Below the pieces are notes generated by a model. It ran no database searches and was not told the DNA's origin. It saw only the letters and a list, made by a program, of their open reading frames with translations. A stretch of DNA of 64,000 bases. It comes from Scylla paramamosain. Its lineage: Eukaryota > Arthropoda > Malacostraca > Decapoda > Portunidae. The stretch is from NCBI RefSeq assembly GCF_035594125.1, contig NC_087155.1:1015001-1079000 (forward strand). The letters are read 5' to 3'. Position numbers and translations under genes: made by a program. This document shows, piece after piece, positions 1 through 10,769 of the stretch; position 1 is the first letter of the stretch, and each line of letters opens with the position of its first letter.

Positions 1-557
1 GAGTGATGAGAAGTGATGGGCGGTGGTGTGACATGGGATGGACTGTGATAGGGCGTGATGGGAGGAGAAAGGAGGAAGAGGAAGAGGAGGGGAAGGAGTA
101 GGGAGAGAGTAGTAGTGAATTAAGAGTAGAAGAAGGAAAAAAAAAAAAAAAACAGAACACATAAAGGAGAAGGAAGATGAGAAGGAAAAGAACAAAAATT
201 TGAAATAGGAGGAAAATAAAAGAAAATAGAAAAAAATAGTAAAGAAGAAAGAAAAGTAGCAAAACAGATATAGAGGAAAGGACAGGAAGGAAGAAAATAT
301 TTCACAAAGGAAAAAATGTCACATATGAATTGGCAGCATCTCTTTGCGTTGATGTAAGGCAAGTCTGTAAAAGAAGCAGCTGTCGTGATAAATCTACGGC
401 GCACTGATTTAAATGCACCGACCATAAGGAACACACGCAGGCAACATCAGCATTTTTGTGCTATTTCTTCTCGCCTCTCTATATAGCAAGCTTCCGTGCT
501 CACGCTTCATTCACTGTTACATATGTGATAAGTTCAGGGCAGGTGACGACTGCAGCT
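1..557. other. Spacer, purine-rich then mixed
   Basis: The first 320 bases are strongly A/G-rich on the plus strand with a 16-18 base A run near 140-157; open frames on the minus strand here are only F/S/L-rich translations of that bias. From about 320 the sequence becomes mixed but shows no exon signal or repeat that I can support. Confidence 0.6.
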
Positions 558-887
558 TTACCACCTAAACAGTGATTGCACACAGGAGGCCGCCACGGGG
601 CACGAGGAGGCGAGAGCAACTGCCTTCATTAGAGCACTGCTGATCACCTTCCACATGTTACTCTTCCTACCACGATCAGAGACGCTCCACAGAGAATACC
701 AGGCTGAGTAGAAACAGAAGCTCAGTAACAGGCTGAGAAGAAAGATTAACTCTATACCTGGCGGAGGAAAATAAAAGCTGAATACACGTTCATTCTCTCT
801 ATTGACTTTCCTCTTAAGGTATTGTTGAAGTAGGAAAGACGCCAGCCTGGAAGACACAGTCGGAGTGGAATTCTGTTGGCAGCGCAC
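558..887 (-). other. Minus-strand open frame of 109 codons, unsupported
   Basis: An open frame crosses a balanced-composition stretch and has a hydrophobic segment in its middle. Two acceptor-like sites (pyrimidine runs ending CTCAG) and a donor-like AAG/GTGATC lie inside it. The first codon given is not a convincing start. I do not recognise the product; a small exon near 640-700 is possible but weak. Confidence 0.15.
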
Positions 888-1394
888 TCAGGGATCGAAT
901 GTTGGGTTGTACCTCGAGTTTCGTCTCCTGCAAGTGGGTCAGAGTACGCACTCGCTCTGCTCTTCTTGAGACTGCTGAGCGTACAGGAAAGAAGCATAGA
1001 AGCCTCAGTGATGGAGAAGTCTGTCTGTCAGCTGTACACTCTAGGGTTGAATTGTTAGTTAGTGTTTGGTGAATGGTAGTGTTTGGTAAATGATGAATGG
1101 TAGACACTAATAATATTCTTGACATAAGTGGAAGTAAAAGAAGAGCATAGGTGCATCGAAGGCGTAATAGCAAAGGAATTTGATGTACAATGAAAGAACG
1201 AATTGCGAGTTTTGTGTCTGCTAAATGGTTCAGAATACGCAGTTATTCTACTTTTATGTTGTTGCTGCCTTGAAATTGCTTATAGTTATATTTATTTTTT
1301 CTTGATTAGAATTTTTTTTTGTCTTTTATTCCACAGTCTAGCCACTATTTTTTTTTTTCTGGCTTCCTTTTCTGGTTCAGGAGCACAGGTATAC

Positions 1395-1570
1395 ATCCCA
1401 TTACACTGACCCGTGTAGAGGCGGCGAGGAGACGGCACCGTAAACATCCCGTCTCCCTGCACCACTAACAGGCCCCGCTGCTCCATGGCACGGGCCAAGC
1501 TTAGAAGGGAAGCGCTGGGAAGGAAACACGGGGGTCACCAGCCGCGGGTCACTGCCACCGGCCTTTAGGG
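1395..1570 (+). other. GC-rich island with short ATG frame
   Basis: A compact CpG-containing island inside AT-rich sequence. An acceptor-like CACTAACAG is followed by an ATG in good context (CTCCATGGCA) and a 27-codon basic open frame ending at TAG near 1568. It could be a 5' exon or merely a CpG-rich element. Confidence 0.2.
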
Positions 1571-2042
1571 TTTTAACTTTTCCGCCGTGATGGTCTAGGG
1601 AATGTAGCGACGCGGGAATGGGAAGGCTCAGGAATTGTGTTGTTTAGATACACGCATCCCAAGGGAAGATACAAGACAGTGTAACACCTCACATTTTCTG
1701 CAAGACAAAGCCTTTACAATACTACTAGTGTGTGTTGGTGCTTCTCTGCGCGTTATTGTATGTACCACAGGGAATCCATCTTTCTGTCTGACCCGTTTGT
1801 TCCTGAGGGGATTGGTTGAGTAAAGCGCTGATACATACGAGAGTACACTCAAGTTCTTAACATATTTGCGTCATTGAAATACAGAGGGCGGGTCATTAGG
1901 GAAGTCTGTGTGTTGGTCAGCGGTGCGGCAGAAAGGGGAAGAGAGAGTTAATTGACGCTTTGCACTTTGACTTCTGTACCTTGTCTTTGTTGTGTCATTT
2001 AGTGGCATTAAGCGAACACTGCTTTATATTCAGATTTCAAAC

Positions 2043-2148
<106 letters not shown>

Positions 2149-2149
2149 G

Positions 2150-3140
2150 CTGCGTGGCGTGACGATTTGTACACTTGTTTTAATCCTGCACGTATTGTGT
2201 TGTTTCCCATAAAGCGAAATCTTTGATATTCACCACAAGCTTCCACTGTGTTATGGGCAGAGTTTTCACTAACGCGTTTTGACAAGTGGTGGATTGAGTG
2301 ACGCTGGTGCCGCCCGTGCAAGTCGGTCTTGGTTTGTGAATGAGCTTTTTATTATCTTTTATCGAAACATTACACACACAGGCAATAAAATAACATTAAA
2401 CTATAAAGAGGTGCTATGCTCTTTTAAGCTGAAATTATCACTGTCATGTGTAATTTATCTTACAGCTATTCCTCGTCCTGTTCCTAGGATGCATTATTAC
2501 TAGCGCGCTAGTGACCAGTAGGCACAGGATAACAAGTGCAAGTAATAATTCCATTTGCATTAGACGTGTGGCCAAATCAGTGTCATGTTTAATAATGCAT
2601 TACGTATACAAAATGTTACATGATTAAAAGTAGCGTAGATTATTATCGTTATCTTATTTTTATTTCATTACTTGTTATTTGTTTACAAATGAGTGTCGTA
2701 ACAAAGTAACACGTATAAAATGTTACATTATTAAAAATAGGTGTAATTATTATAATTTGATTCCATAATAATTCATAATAATCATCAATGACTGCTAGTT
2801 CATTATTTCGGTGTGATTTATAATTGAAACTATAAAATATATATTTTCTGTAATTCAGAAACATTACATCCTTCTTGATTATTTGCTGTGCAGTTGTTGC
2901 GCTGACGCAGTGAACAACTGAGTAATTTATAATAACTAAACTGCATTCATTCAGTATGACGTATTAAAAATGCCGATGTTCGTTGCAAATGGAATGAAAA
3001 ATTTATGTAAGTGTGTGTGTCAGGCGGACAGACGTCACGTCACAGCGGCACCAGACTCCCTTGACACCCGCTGCGTGAGTCGTGCAGCAATGAACAGCGG
3101 CAATGAACAGCAGATATTTGACTTATGTTAATATTCCTGT
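2150..3140. other. AT-rich spacer
   Basis: A 74-codon frame without ATG at 2279-2503 is the only open stretch. Otherwise the region is AT-rich with TTA/TAA tracts. At 3031-3045 overlapping CGTCA motifs resemble CRE half-sites, and a GCAATGAACAGCG unit is duplicated near 3088-3113. No gene is supported. Confidence 0.5.
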
Positions 3141-3610
3141 CTCTAGGTGGAGAAGAGTGGGAGCGTGAGGGGTGATGGAGGCCTGAGGTGTGAATGGATG
3201 GGGTGAGAATGGGGTTAGGGGGAATGGAAGATAGGGTGTAAGGTAGGATATACGGTAAGGGGAATGGAAAAGGGACGTTAGGGAATGAGAGAGAGGTAGG
3301 GTGTGTGATGAGGGAAAGGGTGAGAAATGAGGTGAGAGATGGGGGGTGGAAGAGTGAGGATATCAGTGAGAGCTGAGGGGAGGAGCGTTGGGGAGATGAA
3401 AAAAGAGAAAGGAGTTAGAGATAGTGAGAGTGGAAGAGAGGGAAGAAGGAATGGTGGTGATGAGAGGGACGAATGGAATGAGTATGGAATGTGTGGAGTG
3501 AGGTTATTAGTGACGGGTATGGGAGTGAAAGGCGGGGAGAGGGGAGACGATGGGGGGATAATGCGTGGGGAATGGGTTGGAGGGAATTAGGGGAGTGGGA
3601 GGAGGGAGGA
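3140..3610. other. Purine-rich (G/A) plus-strand block
   Basis: About 470 bp in which the plus strand is nearly all G and A with regularly spaced GG/GGG runs. The 83-codon frame at 3339-3590 is a by-product of this bias. The block could form G-quadruplex or triplex structures. Confidence 0.7.
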
Positions 3611-4291
3611 TGAGCGGGATTATCGGCAGTATTGCACTTCGGAACATGAGGGTCTGTATATATTTAAAAGAACGCCATACTATTGCTATCGTGGTGAAAA
3701 TGTTTTAGCCTAATATAATTTCATCAAACCAAACCTTCTGTGAGTGCAGTGTGGTGGTGAGAGGAAGCACTGGGTGATGGAGGAGTTCTCTGTTTTGATA
3801 ATGTTTCTACCGTTGCCTTTCTTAAATATTGTGAGGAAATGTTTCAGAACAAAGTCATGAATGTTTATGACTGGTCTGTAGCTAGCAGATAATGTTTGAT
3901 ACCCTGGCGTGACTCAAGATTGTGATAAATAATTGAGCTGGTGGCCAAGTTCTATGCAATGACTGAGTGTTATATGTTAAGTTATTTCTCAAGAAAGAAA
4001 GTATTCACCACCACCACCACCACTACTAAAATACTACAGCTGAGTACGTTCTCCTTATCTACTACCGTATTTGACAAAGCAATTCCTTCAATCTCCTCCT
4101 TACATCTAACATTATCTAGTTATCAGCTGTTATTTCTCGTCCCACCATCTTGTCTACATCTCCCTTGGTATATACTGCATGTACATCTCTTAAGTCACCT
4201 GACCCATTACTTCTTGTCCTACCAGATCACTAACTCAAGGATCTTGTTTACATCCTCTTTGATTTATACATCCCTTATCTCAGCAATCAGT

Positions 4292-4299
4292 TATAAAAG
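4292..4299 (+). promoter_or_regulatory. TATA-box-like motif before GC-rich block
   Basis: A perfect TATAAAAG lies at the sharp boundary between AT-rich DNA and a GC-rich stretch (4300-4500). A start site would be expected near 4320-4330. No clear initiator or downstream coding exon was found, so this is a candidate core promoter only. Confidence 0.25.
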
Positions 4300-4639
4300 A
4301 GCGCGTCACAGGGCAGGGCGCCGCGCCGTGACTGGGACAACACCAAAGGGAGTGAGGCGCGGCTTTCCTCTCGTTTGGCATCATGTAGGCCACCCCTTTT
4401 CCACGTACAACACGGGTGTCAGAAGGAAAGGGAGGCTGTTGCTCTAGTATTGCGTGGCCGCGGCGGGGAGGATGACAGGGAGGGAGGCGGCATATTGGTT
4501 TCGCTTTGGGAATAGAAACAACTATCGTGCTGTCAACGGCACACTTCACCTCCTCGTGTTTCCCGCGTGTCGCGTCTGCCTCACAGGGTTCCTAAACTCG
4601 CTTTATTGCCGCACCAACTTTCACTATTAAATAATTTGC

Positions 4640-4765
4640 CAGATTAATTAGAATTCCTCAGTGTAATATCGTAATGAATACTTTACCTCCATCTAAATGC
4701 AAATAAGATTAATTAAATTGCTTGTAATTAATACTGATGCAAGATAACATCATTTATTACATTTA
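4640..4765. promoter_or_regulatory. Homeodomain/POU-like motif cluster
   Basis: Complex AT-rich DNA holding an octamer-type ATGCAAAT, adjacent TTAATTAA, and several TAATTA/TAATTAG cores within about 100 bp. The density and absence of simple repeats resemble a conserved non-coding element; binding or conservation is not shown. Confidence 0.25.
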
Positions 4766-4999
4766 AAGACAAGCAGTGTGTGGGCCGCGGGGAGGCTGAG
4801 AGAAGGCAAGGAGACGCGGCCCTGAGGGGCTGAGGGGCTGAGGCACTTTGCTCATATTAGTAGACTGACCTGGGTGGAAGTGTGGAGTGTGGGTATTGGC
4901 AGGGTGGGTTCAGTGAATACGTGGAGCAGGGGATCGATTAAAAGGCAACAATTTCTCGCTTATATTCTTTGTGAATGATCACAGTACACAGACTTTCGT

Positions 5000-5189
5000 A
5001 AAAAACTTCATTAGTACAAAAAAGAATTGCTGAGAACCACTGACAGTAGAGCAGAGCATCCCGTAAAAGCCAATAATTCTCCCCACGTGTAAAGGGACAG
5101 AACGCACCAACCTGTCGGGAAAATCTTCAAGACAATATAGAAAAGAAATGCTAAGAACCACTGACAGTAGAGCAGAGGATCACACACGC
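5000..5189. repeat. 121-bp tandem duplication (1.6 copies)
   Basis: A segment centred on CCACTGACAGTAGAGCAGAG occurs at 5038 and again 121 bp later at 5159 with few changes; flanking A-rich sequence also aligns. The two hydrophobic minus-strand frames here are translations of the duplication. Confidence 0.85.
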
Positions 5190-5272
5190 TGGGTAGGGAC
5201 CGTCCACCCACCGCCCGCCCACCACCCGCCCGCCAGCAGCCACCCGCCAGCAGCAGGTTGCATCATCATTAC

Positions 5273-5536
5273 CTCGCAGTGAGATTGTAGTGTAGATTCC
5301 AGGAAGACAGTTGAATGTTGTCTGCCAAAAGAATATCTTCCTCCTGGCGGTCTTTTTATTACATGTGACTTTCCGGGAAGCAGTGAGTCAACGGGGTCAA
5401 GGAGCTGAAAGTCTCTCAGTCCTGCGAGGTTCTCAGGGCGAAGAGAAGATCCAGATTGAGAGTAAGGGAGTAAGGGGCTTGAGGCGTGGCGCTCTAGGTA
5501 GGAGTCTAGCGCATGACTCAAATAGTACATGCTGGC
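5273..5536 (-). CDS. Candidate coding exon with start codon, unknown protein
   Basis: On the minus strand the CT array at 5629-5557 plus a CA-rich stretch ends in ACACATAG, a good acceptor. The exon then reads GCCAGC-ATG and stays open for 88 codons to a consensus donor, GAG/GTAATG, at 5273/5272, giving phase 0 at both ends. The peptide begins MYYLSHALDSYLER and is Ser/Leu/Pro/Arg-rich without repeats; no domain is recognised. Reading past the donor gives only a Gly/Trp-rich tail to a stop at 5180. Acceptor, start context, codon length and donor agree, which is rare in this window. A chance frame remains possible. Confidence 0.45.
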
Positions 5537-5550
5537 CTATGTGTGTGTGA

Positions 5551-5556
<6 letters not shown>

Positions 5557-5629
<73 letters not shown>
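5557..5629. repeat. (GA)36 microsatellite
   Basis: Pure GA array preceded by a short GT run. On the minus strand it forms the pyrimidine tract upstream of the candidate exon at 5273-5536. Confidence 0.97.
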
Positions 5630-5636
<7 letters not shown>

Positions 5637-5928
5637 ACTACGTATACACTACTAACACAGACAGACACACAAGGTTATTAGCCTCATTAGCGTCATTACT
5701 GTCGTTTTATTGACATGCCAGCCAGCACTTAATAACGGAATGCGTCACAATGGACATTATAATGGGAACGTAAATCAGTTAAGTTCCATAGGTAACAAAA
5801 CACACTGCTGAAAATATTGAATTCCAGGAAGCGGTTGACCATTTGTAAATTAAGTGATAATATGTACGTGTTTTTCTCTATGGATTCATAACTACTGAAA
5901 AGTGTATGAAAATAGACTTGAGGTTATA

Positions 5929-5930
<2 letters not shown>

Positions 5931-5996
<66 letters not shown>

Positions 5997-6022
5997 CTAT
6001 CTATTCGTTTTTTTAATTCTTG

Positions 6023-6091
<69 letters not shown>
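5931..6091. repeat. (GT)32 and (CT)31 microsatellites
   Basis: A GT array at 5931-5995 and a CT array at 6029-6091, separated by 33 bp of T-rich sequence. Confidence 0.97.
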
Positions 6092-6094
<3 letters not shown>

Positions 6095-6239
6095 TGTGGC
6101 GCCAAAATTATCAGTACCTAATTACCATTTTATAAGTTTAAATGTCTGAATATACTATTTATAAATCAACTTCCTCTTCGTGTTTGGGTTTCCTTCTTAA
6201 ATATCTTGACGCCTTATCTTGACTACAGTTAACAAGCTC

Positions 6240-6345
6240 AAATGCAAGTTAATGTGATTTTGAAGGAAGTTTTTTAAGTGTAGTGGTAATTTAACAAGTA
6301 TTCTACATCATCAATGGGAAAAATAATGGAGAGAACCTACCATAT
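6240..6345 (+). mobile_element. Diverged copy of dispersed TIR-family repeat
   Basis: Contains the family core in forward orientation: GTGGTAATTTAACAAG, TTCTACATCATCAATGG, then an A-rich run. No terminal repeats are visible, so it is a fragment. Confidence 0.45.
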
Positions 6346-6419
6346 CATCTCTGCGGCCCTTAAACATAGTCCTAATGGAAGCTTAAGGTGTTCAAGAATA
6401 TAAGACCTTCCAGTGAGTG

Positions 6420-6545
6420 TTCCCGGGCCCTCAGCGACCACTTCCCGCCCCGAGCCCTGAGAGCCTGGCTGGTGGCGTGCATGGGAGCAGTAATTCACGT
6501 TTTAACGTCCCGCTGAGTGCCTCCACCACAACAAATTTCAGTAAT
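6420..6545 (+). other. GC-rich open island
   Basis: A CpG-rich island in AT-rich surroundings. From about 6382 to a TGA near 6515 one plus frame is open, including a segment ALRAWLVACMGAVIHVLTSR. CCCTCAG near 6434 is acceptor-like. It may be an exon or a conserved non-coding element. Confidence 0.2.
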
Positions 6546-7567
6546 AAAAGAGAATAAGAGCTTTGGGTTTCAACATCCTTAGCGTTAGCGAGACCATCCA
6601 TACGGAAGAGTTTTACATGATCCAGCTGATTATGTATAATCTTCGTTCTTATGTTCTTATGAAGTTATCTTCTTCTCATACACAATCCTAGCTTACTTCT
6701 ATCCGCCATTCATAACACCATCAGGTTTGCATTGATTATGGTGCCTCAACGAAACACTATGATGAGAAGCATAATCAAACATCCAGTGAAGGTCATGAAA
6801 TATTTTTCTTCATCCTTTGTAATTCTTCAGTAGCTATGGATAGGGTTAAAAAATAGCTCTACCTCTCCCACTGAGAAATCATCGTGTGGTAGGATCGATC
6901 TCTCAACCGCTTCACTATGCCATAAGGAAAACAATACACAATCCCAAAAGAGTTATGAAAGCATCCTCGTGTATCAGGTCAGCATGTCGGGAACACTCAC
7001 GCTGGGTAGGACAAGACTAGTTGTTCTTGGGATCGCTGCAAAGTTAATGCTCAGATCTACCGCCGGATGAAACTGAACGCTGTGCTTCAGAATCTGGGAA
7101 TATTATGAAGGGCAATAGGTGAGGTGCAGGTAGCTAAAGAAGGTGAAGTGGAAAAAAGTAGGATTGGACGAAAGTTTAAGTAAATTGCTGACGTAACAAG
7201 ATAATGCACCAAATTACCCACCGCCGCGACGGGACGAAAAACTTACCGTGGATAAAAAGTGGAATTAATATTTGAAAGAAGCAGCCAAATAACCTCCACG
7301 AACTTACATAAAACATTTCAAAGCAAACAACAAGTTACATGACTTGATGAAAAGATAAAATAATTCCGTAAAGAATTAATATAAACTTAACGTGCAACAA
7401 ATATTGAAAACACAAAAGGTTCTCATGGAGGAAAAATAAAACGAAGATTAAATATGCATGTATTCTGAATGAAAGATTTGAATGGAAAATGCGTAATGCT
7501 CTTCTTCCTTTCTTTTTACACACAGATATTTGCTTCATTTAATTTAATTCTTTATGATTGTTGATTT

Positions 7568-7706
7568 GTGTGTGGTAATGGTGATAGCAGTAGTGGTGGT
7601 GATTGTGATATTGGTAGCAGTGATGGTAGTGGTGGTGGTAGTAGTAGTGGTGATGGTAGTAGTGGTGGTGGTGGTGGTAGTGGTAGTGGTGGTGGTGGTG
7701 GCGGCG
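7568..7706. repeat. Imperfect GTG/GTA trinucleotide array
   Basis: About 140 bp of mixed GTG, GTA and GAT triplets. The Gly/Ser-rich plus frame and poly-Thr or poly-Pro minus frames are translations of it. Confidence 0.95.
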
Positions 7707-7799
7707 GAGTAACGGCACGCGAAGTTAGGCAATTACTGGCACGCATACTTCACAGAATCATGGAATTACTGTCGAAGATGAATAGTATGCAGACTGGCA

Positions 7800-8052
<253 letters not shown>

Positions 8053-8308
8053 ATACAGCATAGTAAAAAGTACGTTTTTTTTACTCTAACCATCAACGTG
8101 ACTTGTGTGGATGAGTTGTGGAAAAAAAAAAACACTCTTATTTCACTGCCTGACGAGGCAAACATTAACTATGTACGCAAGTGTGTCATAGCCCTGCACA
8201 CAGCGCCTTCACCTCCTATTCATGCCGTACCTGTCAGTCAAAAGTTTGCTGCCAACACGCACCTGTCCTTTACCCACCTTCCTTAGTAATTAACAGGGTG
8301 ACAGAGTC

Positions 8309-8730
8309 TTGAAAGCACTGGAATTTGAGGAATAACAATGAATCTACTCGCTAGTTTGTTATTGTGGCAGACATGGTAACAGTGACGGCTTCTTACGGCA
8401 TATATCCCGGCCTTCGTTCAGTTTGGCAGGAGTTTTTAACAGTGAAGTTGTGTGCTAAGCCTTGAAAATACTGGAATTAGAAGAATAGCACTGAATCTAT
8501 GCTATTCCGTCACGTTGGTTGACTTGGCCGCAATGTCAGCTTCTCATGATATACTCGTGCATCGGTAGGGAGCTTTAAAAGATTAAATAAGTTTATCGAT
8601 GAGGATGACAGGTGTAAATACGTAGGTAGATATGTTTGATACAGGGACTGCCACGTGTAGGCCTGACGGCTTCTAGTAGCTTCCCTTATCTTATGTTTTT
8701 GTGTCCCGGTTTTCGTTCAGTTTGATGTGT
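8309..8730 (+). repeat. ~150-bp tandem duplication interrupted by a retroelement end
   Basis: The unit starting CTTGAAAGCACTGGAATTTG at 8309 recurs, diverged, at 8459. The first copy runs through TATATCCCGGCCTTCGTTCAG; in the second copy the homologous TCCCGGTTTTCGTTCAG is displaced to 8704 by an insertion at 8554-8703. Confidence 0.75.
8554..8703 (+). mobile_element. 5'-truncated non-LTR retrotransposon 3' end (probable)
   Basis: Plus-strand translation from 8571 reads FKRLNKFIDEDDRCKYVGRY to a stop near 8638, followed by an untranslated tail with GACTGCCACGTGTAGGCCTG. A short basic/acidic C-terminus plus 3' tail repeated elsewhere (15.2 and 15.4 kb) is how truncated non-LTR elements appear. 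The element class is inferred from truncation and dispersal; no reverse-transcriptase domain is present. Confidence 0.5.
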
Positions 8731-9017
8731 TTCAGCTGTATAAAGACACAGAGGGTGGCTCGCCGAGCATCACCGCCTCAGCAGTCCCCTCCGAGGCCTT
8801 GAGGGCAGCAGCATTACCCAACCCATGCTTGATGGTCCATTTTCTCCTCCACTTAAAGTTCTCAGACGCTCTCCTGACTGGCTTCTTATGTCACTACTCC
8901 GCAGTAAATGTAACCGCAAGAAATTGTTTTTCCACTTTTGGGAGAAAACTTTGGGGGTTAGAAGGAACGCTTGGTGAAGAAAGTGGTATGTGTGTGTTGA
9001 TACAAGGGTGGCTGTGA
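8723..9017 (+). other. Open frame with acceptor-like start
   Basis: Two TTCAG sites (8720, 8735) precede a frame open for about 93 codons to 9017, balanced in composition and without ATG at its head. Residues such as KDTEGGSPSITASAVPSEAL follow the second site. No donor or domain is recognised. A long chance frame is as likely as an exon. Confidence 0.2.
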
Positions 9018-9306
9018 GGTGAAGTGCTTGGTTTACGTTAAGGCTGCCCTCTCCCCATCCTCCCCTTACTCACCCCTCACCCTCCTTCACTCCCCTCACC
9101 CTCCGCATCTCGCTCTGTGTTCCCCCACGCCGGGAGCTTTTCACCCGTCGCAGTAACGATTTACAACCCAATAAACAAGCCGTGATTCCATTCCGCCGCA
9201 TGGAAAACATTGGTTTCTAGTAGTGCCGGGATAGCGCTTGCCGTTAAATGCGAGGCTGTACAAGTATTCGCTTCATGGACGTGAAAAATTCGTCGCGTAT
9301 GTTCCA

Positions 9307-9650
9307 GGGAAGTAATGCTGGATGGGTATGAGGTAACGCAAGGCAGGGACCAAATGTGACGCTGTGCTTGAGTGTATCAGGGGATGAGTGTGTGTGTGTG
9401 TGTGTGTGTGTGTGTAGGGGGGAAGTATGTGTGTGGATGTGTTATGAGAAGTAATACTGGATGAAGCAACGCAAGGCAGATGTGAGGCAGCGTTTGAATG
9501 AAGGAAGGAATGAGTGTTGATAAGTGTGGGTGTGTGTGGAAGCGAGGAGTGAGTGTGAATGTGTTGCAGGGAAGTAATACTGGATGAGGTAACGCAAGAC
9601 AGAAACTTGATGTGATGTAGCGGCTGTGTATAGCAAGGAATGAGAACCAG
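9307..9650 (+). repeat. Three-copy 123-139-bp tandem repeat with GT arrays
   Basis: The core GAAGTAATACTGGATGAGG / TAACGCAAG occurs at about 9308, 9447 and 9570. GT-rich segments, including (GT)14 at 9388-9415, sit between copies, and another GT array (9650-9699) closes the block. Confidence 0.85.
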
Positions 9651-9655
9651 TGTGT

Positions 9656-9700
<45 letters not shown>
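9650..9700. repeat. (GT)25 microsatellite
   Basis: GT array with one TA interruption near 9660. Confidence 0.95.
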
Positions 9701-9701
<1 letters not shown>

Positions 9702-9764
9702 CAATAAGCGCACGTAGGGTTGGGTAGGAAGACGGGCAGTAACGTCACCTCCCCATCCTGTCAG

Positions 9765-9867
9765 AGTGAGAATCCCTCCCATACATGCTGCATCGGGTGT
9801 CGTCGCCGCGGGTCGGGAACTATTAATACCGCGTCCTATTTCAGTCCATCAGCCGCCGGCGTCAAAG
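9765..9867 (+). CDS. Candidate internal exon, Ser/Cys-rich peptide
   Basis: Acceptor CACCTCCCCATCCTGTCAG is followed by an open frame of 34 codons beginning SENPSHTCCIGCRRRG and ending at a consensus donor, AAAG/GTAGAAGG (phase 0 in, phase 1 out). The sequence is complex and CpG-containing, unlike flanking GT arrays. The frame stays open upstream to 9720 and downstream to 9911. No family is recognised; the Cys pairs are CC and C. Confidence 0.35.
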
Positions 9868-9932
9868 GTAGAAGGGGGACACTATATACTGTAATGGTTA
9901 CTTTGGAATGAAAGGCGAAATTGTCGATAGGA

Positions 9933-9933
<1 letters not shown>

Positions 9934-10020
<87 letters not shown>

Positions 10021-10055
10021 CTCGGGGCATCTGGATTATTGATGATTATTGTCAC

Positions 10056-10098
<43 letters not shown>

Positions 10099-10161
10099 GT
10101 GTGTTATGGATTGTCTTAGTAAAGGTCTGTTGTGTGAGTGTGTTGGATTTGTTGTGTTGTG

Positions 10162-10203
<42 letters not shown>

Positions 10204-10220
10204 GTGTGTGTGTGTGTGTG
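9934..10220. repeat. Three GT microsatellites in tandem
   Basis: GT arrays at 9934-10019, 10057-10095 and 10163-10220, separated by 37-67 bp of GT-biased sequence. VC and HT frames across them are artefacts. Confidence 0.97.
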
Positions 10221-10264
10221 ATGTGAGGGTGTATTGTATCAGTCATAAAAATAACACCATCCGT

Positions 10265-10296
<32 letters not shown>

Positions 10297-10340
10297 TTTA
10301 ATTATCATCCTCATTATCCTAATTATCATTATTATCATCA
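10265..10340. repeat. (ATC)n/(ATT)n array
   Basis: About eleven ATC triplets followed by degenerate ATT/ATC units. Confidence 0.93.
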
Positions 10341-10769
10341 GAATGACTTTTTTTCCTCTTGTTGCTTACTGTTGCCTCAGGAGTGCAGGAAGAGACGAGT
10401 TTTTAAAAGGAAAAATTCATGTATTTTTCAATCATGTATTTTTCAAACAATATTTCTTCGAACCTTAAGGATTAATTTTCATATATAATTTTATTTCTTA
10501 TACAATTCCACGTGACTGAACAGAATACAACTTTTGCTTTTTTTTACATGTGCTGAGTTATATATGGCACGATTTTTTTTCATTTTGACAATTTTATAAA
10601 AGAGTAATTGGTGTATTTCACAAACAATATTTCTATGAATATTTTCCTTCTTTAACAAGCATACCGGAATTCAACGTGATTCACTAGATATACAAGTTTC
10701 CTTTTCATCTGTATTGAATTTTAAATAGCACGACTTTTTATTTTTTATATATATTCTATACTGCGTGTG

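Noticed and set aside
3339..3590. 83-codon Gly/Glu/Arg frame
   Set aside because: Explained by the purine-rich strand.
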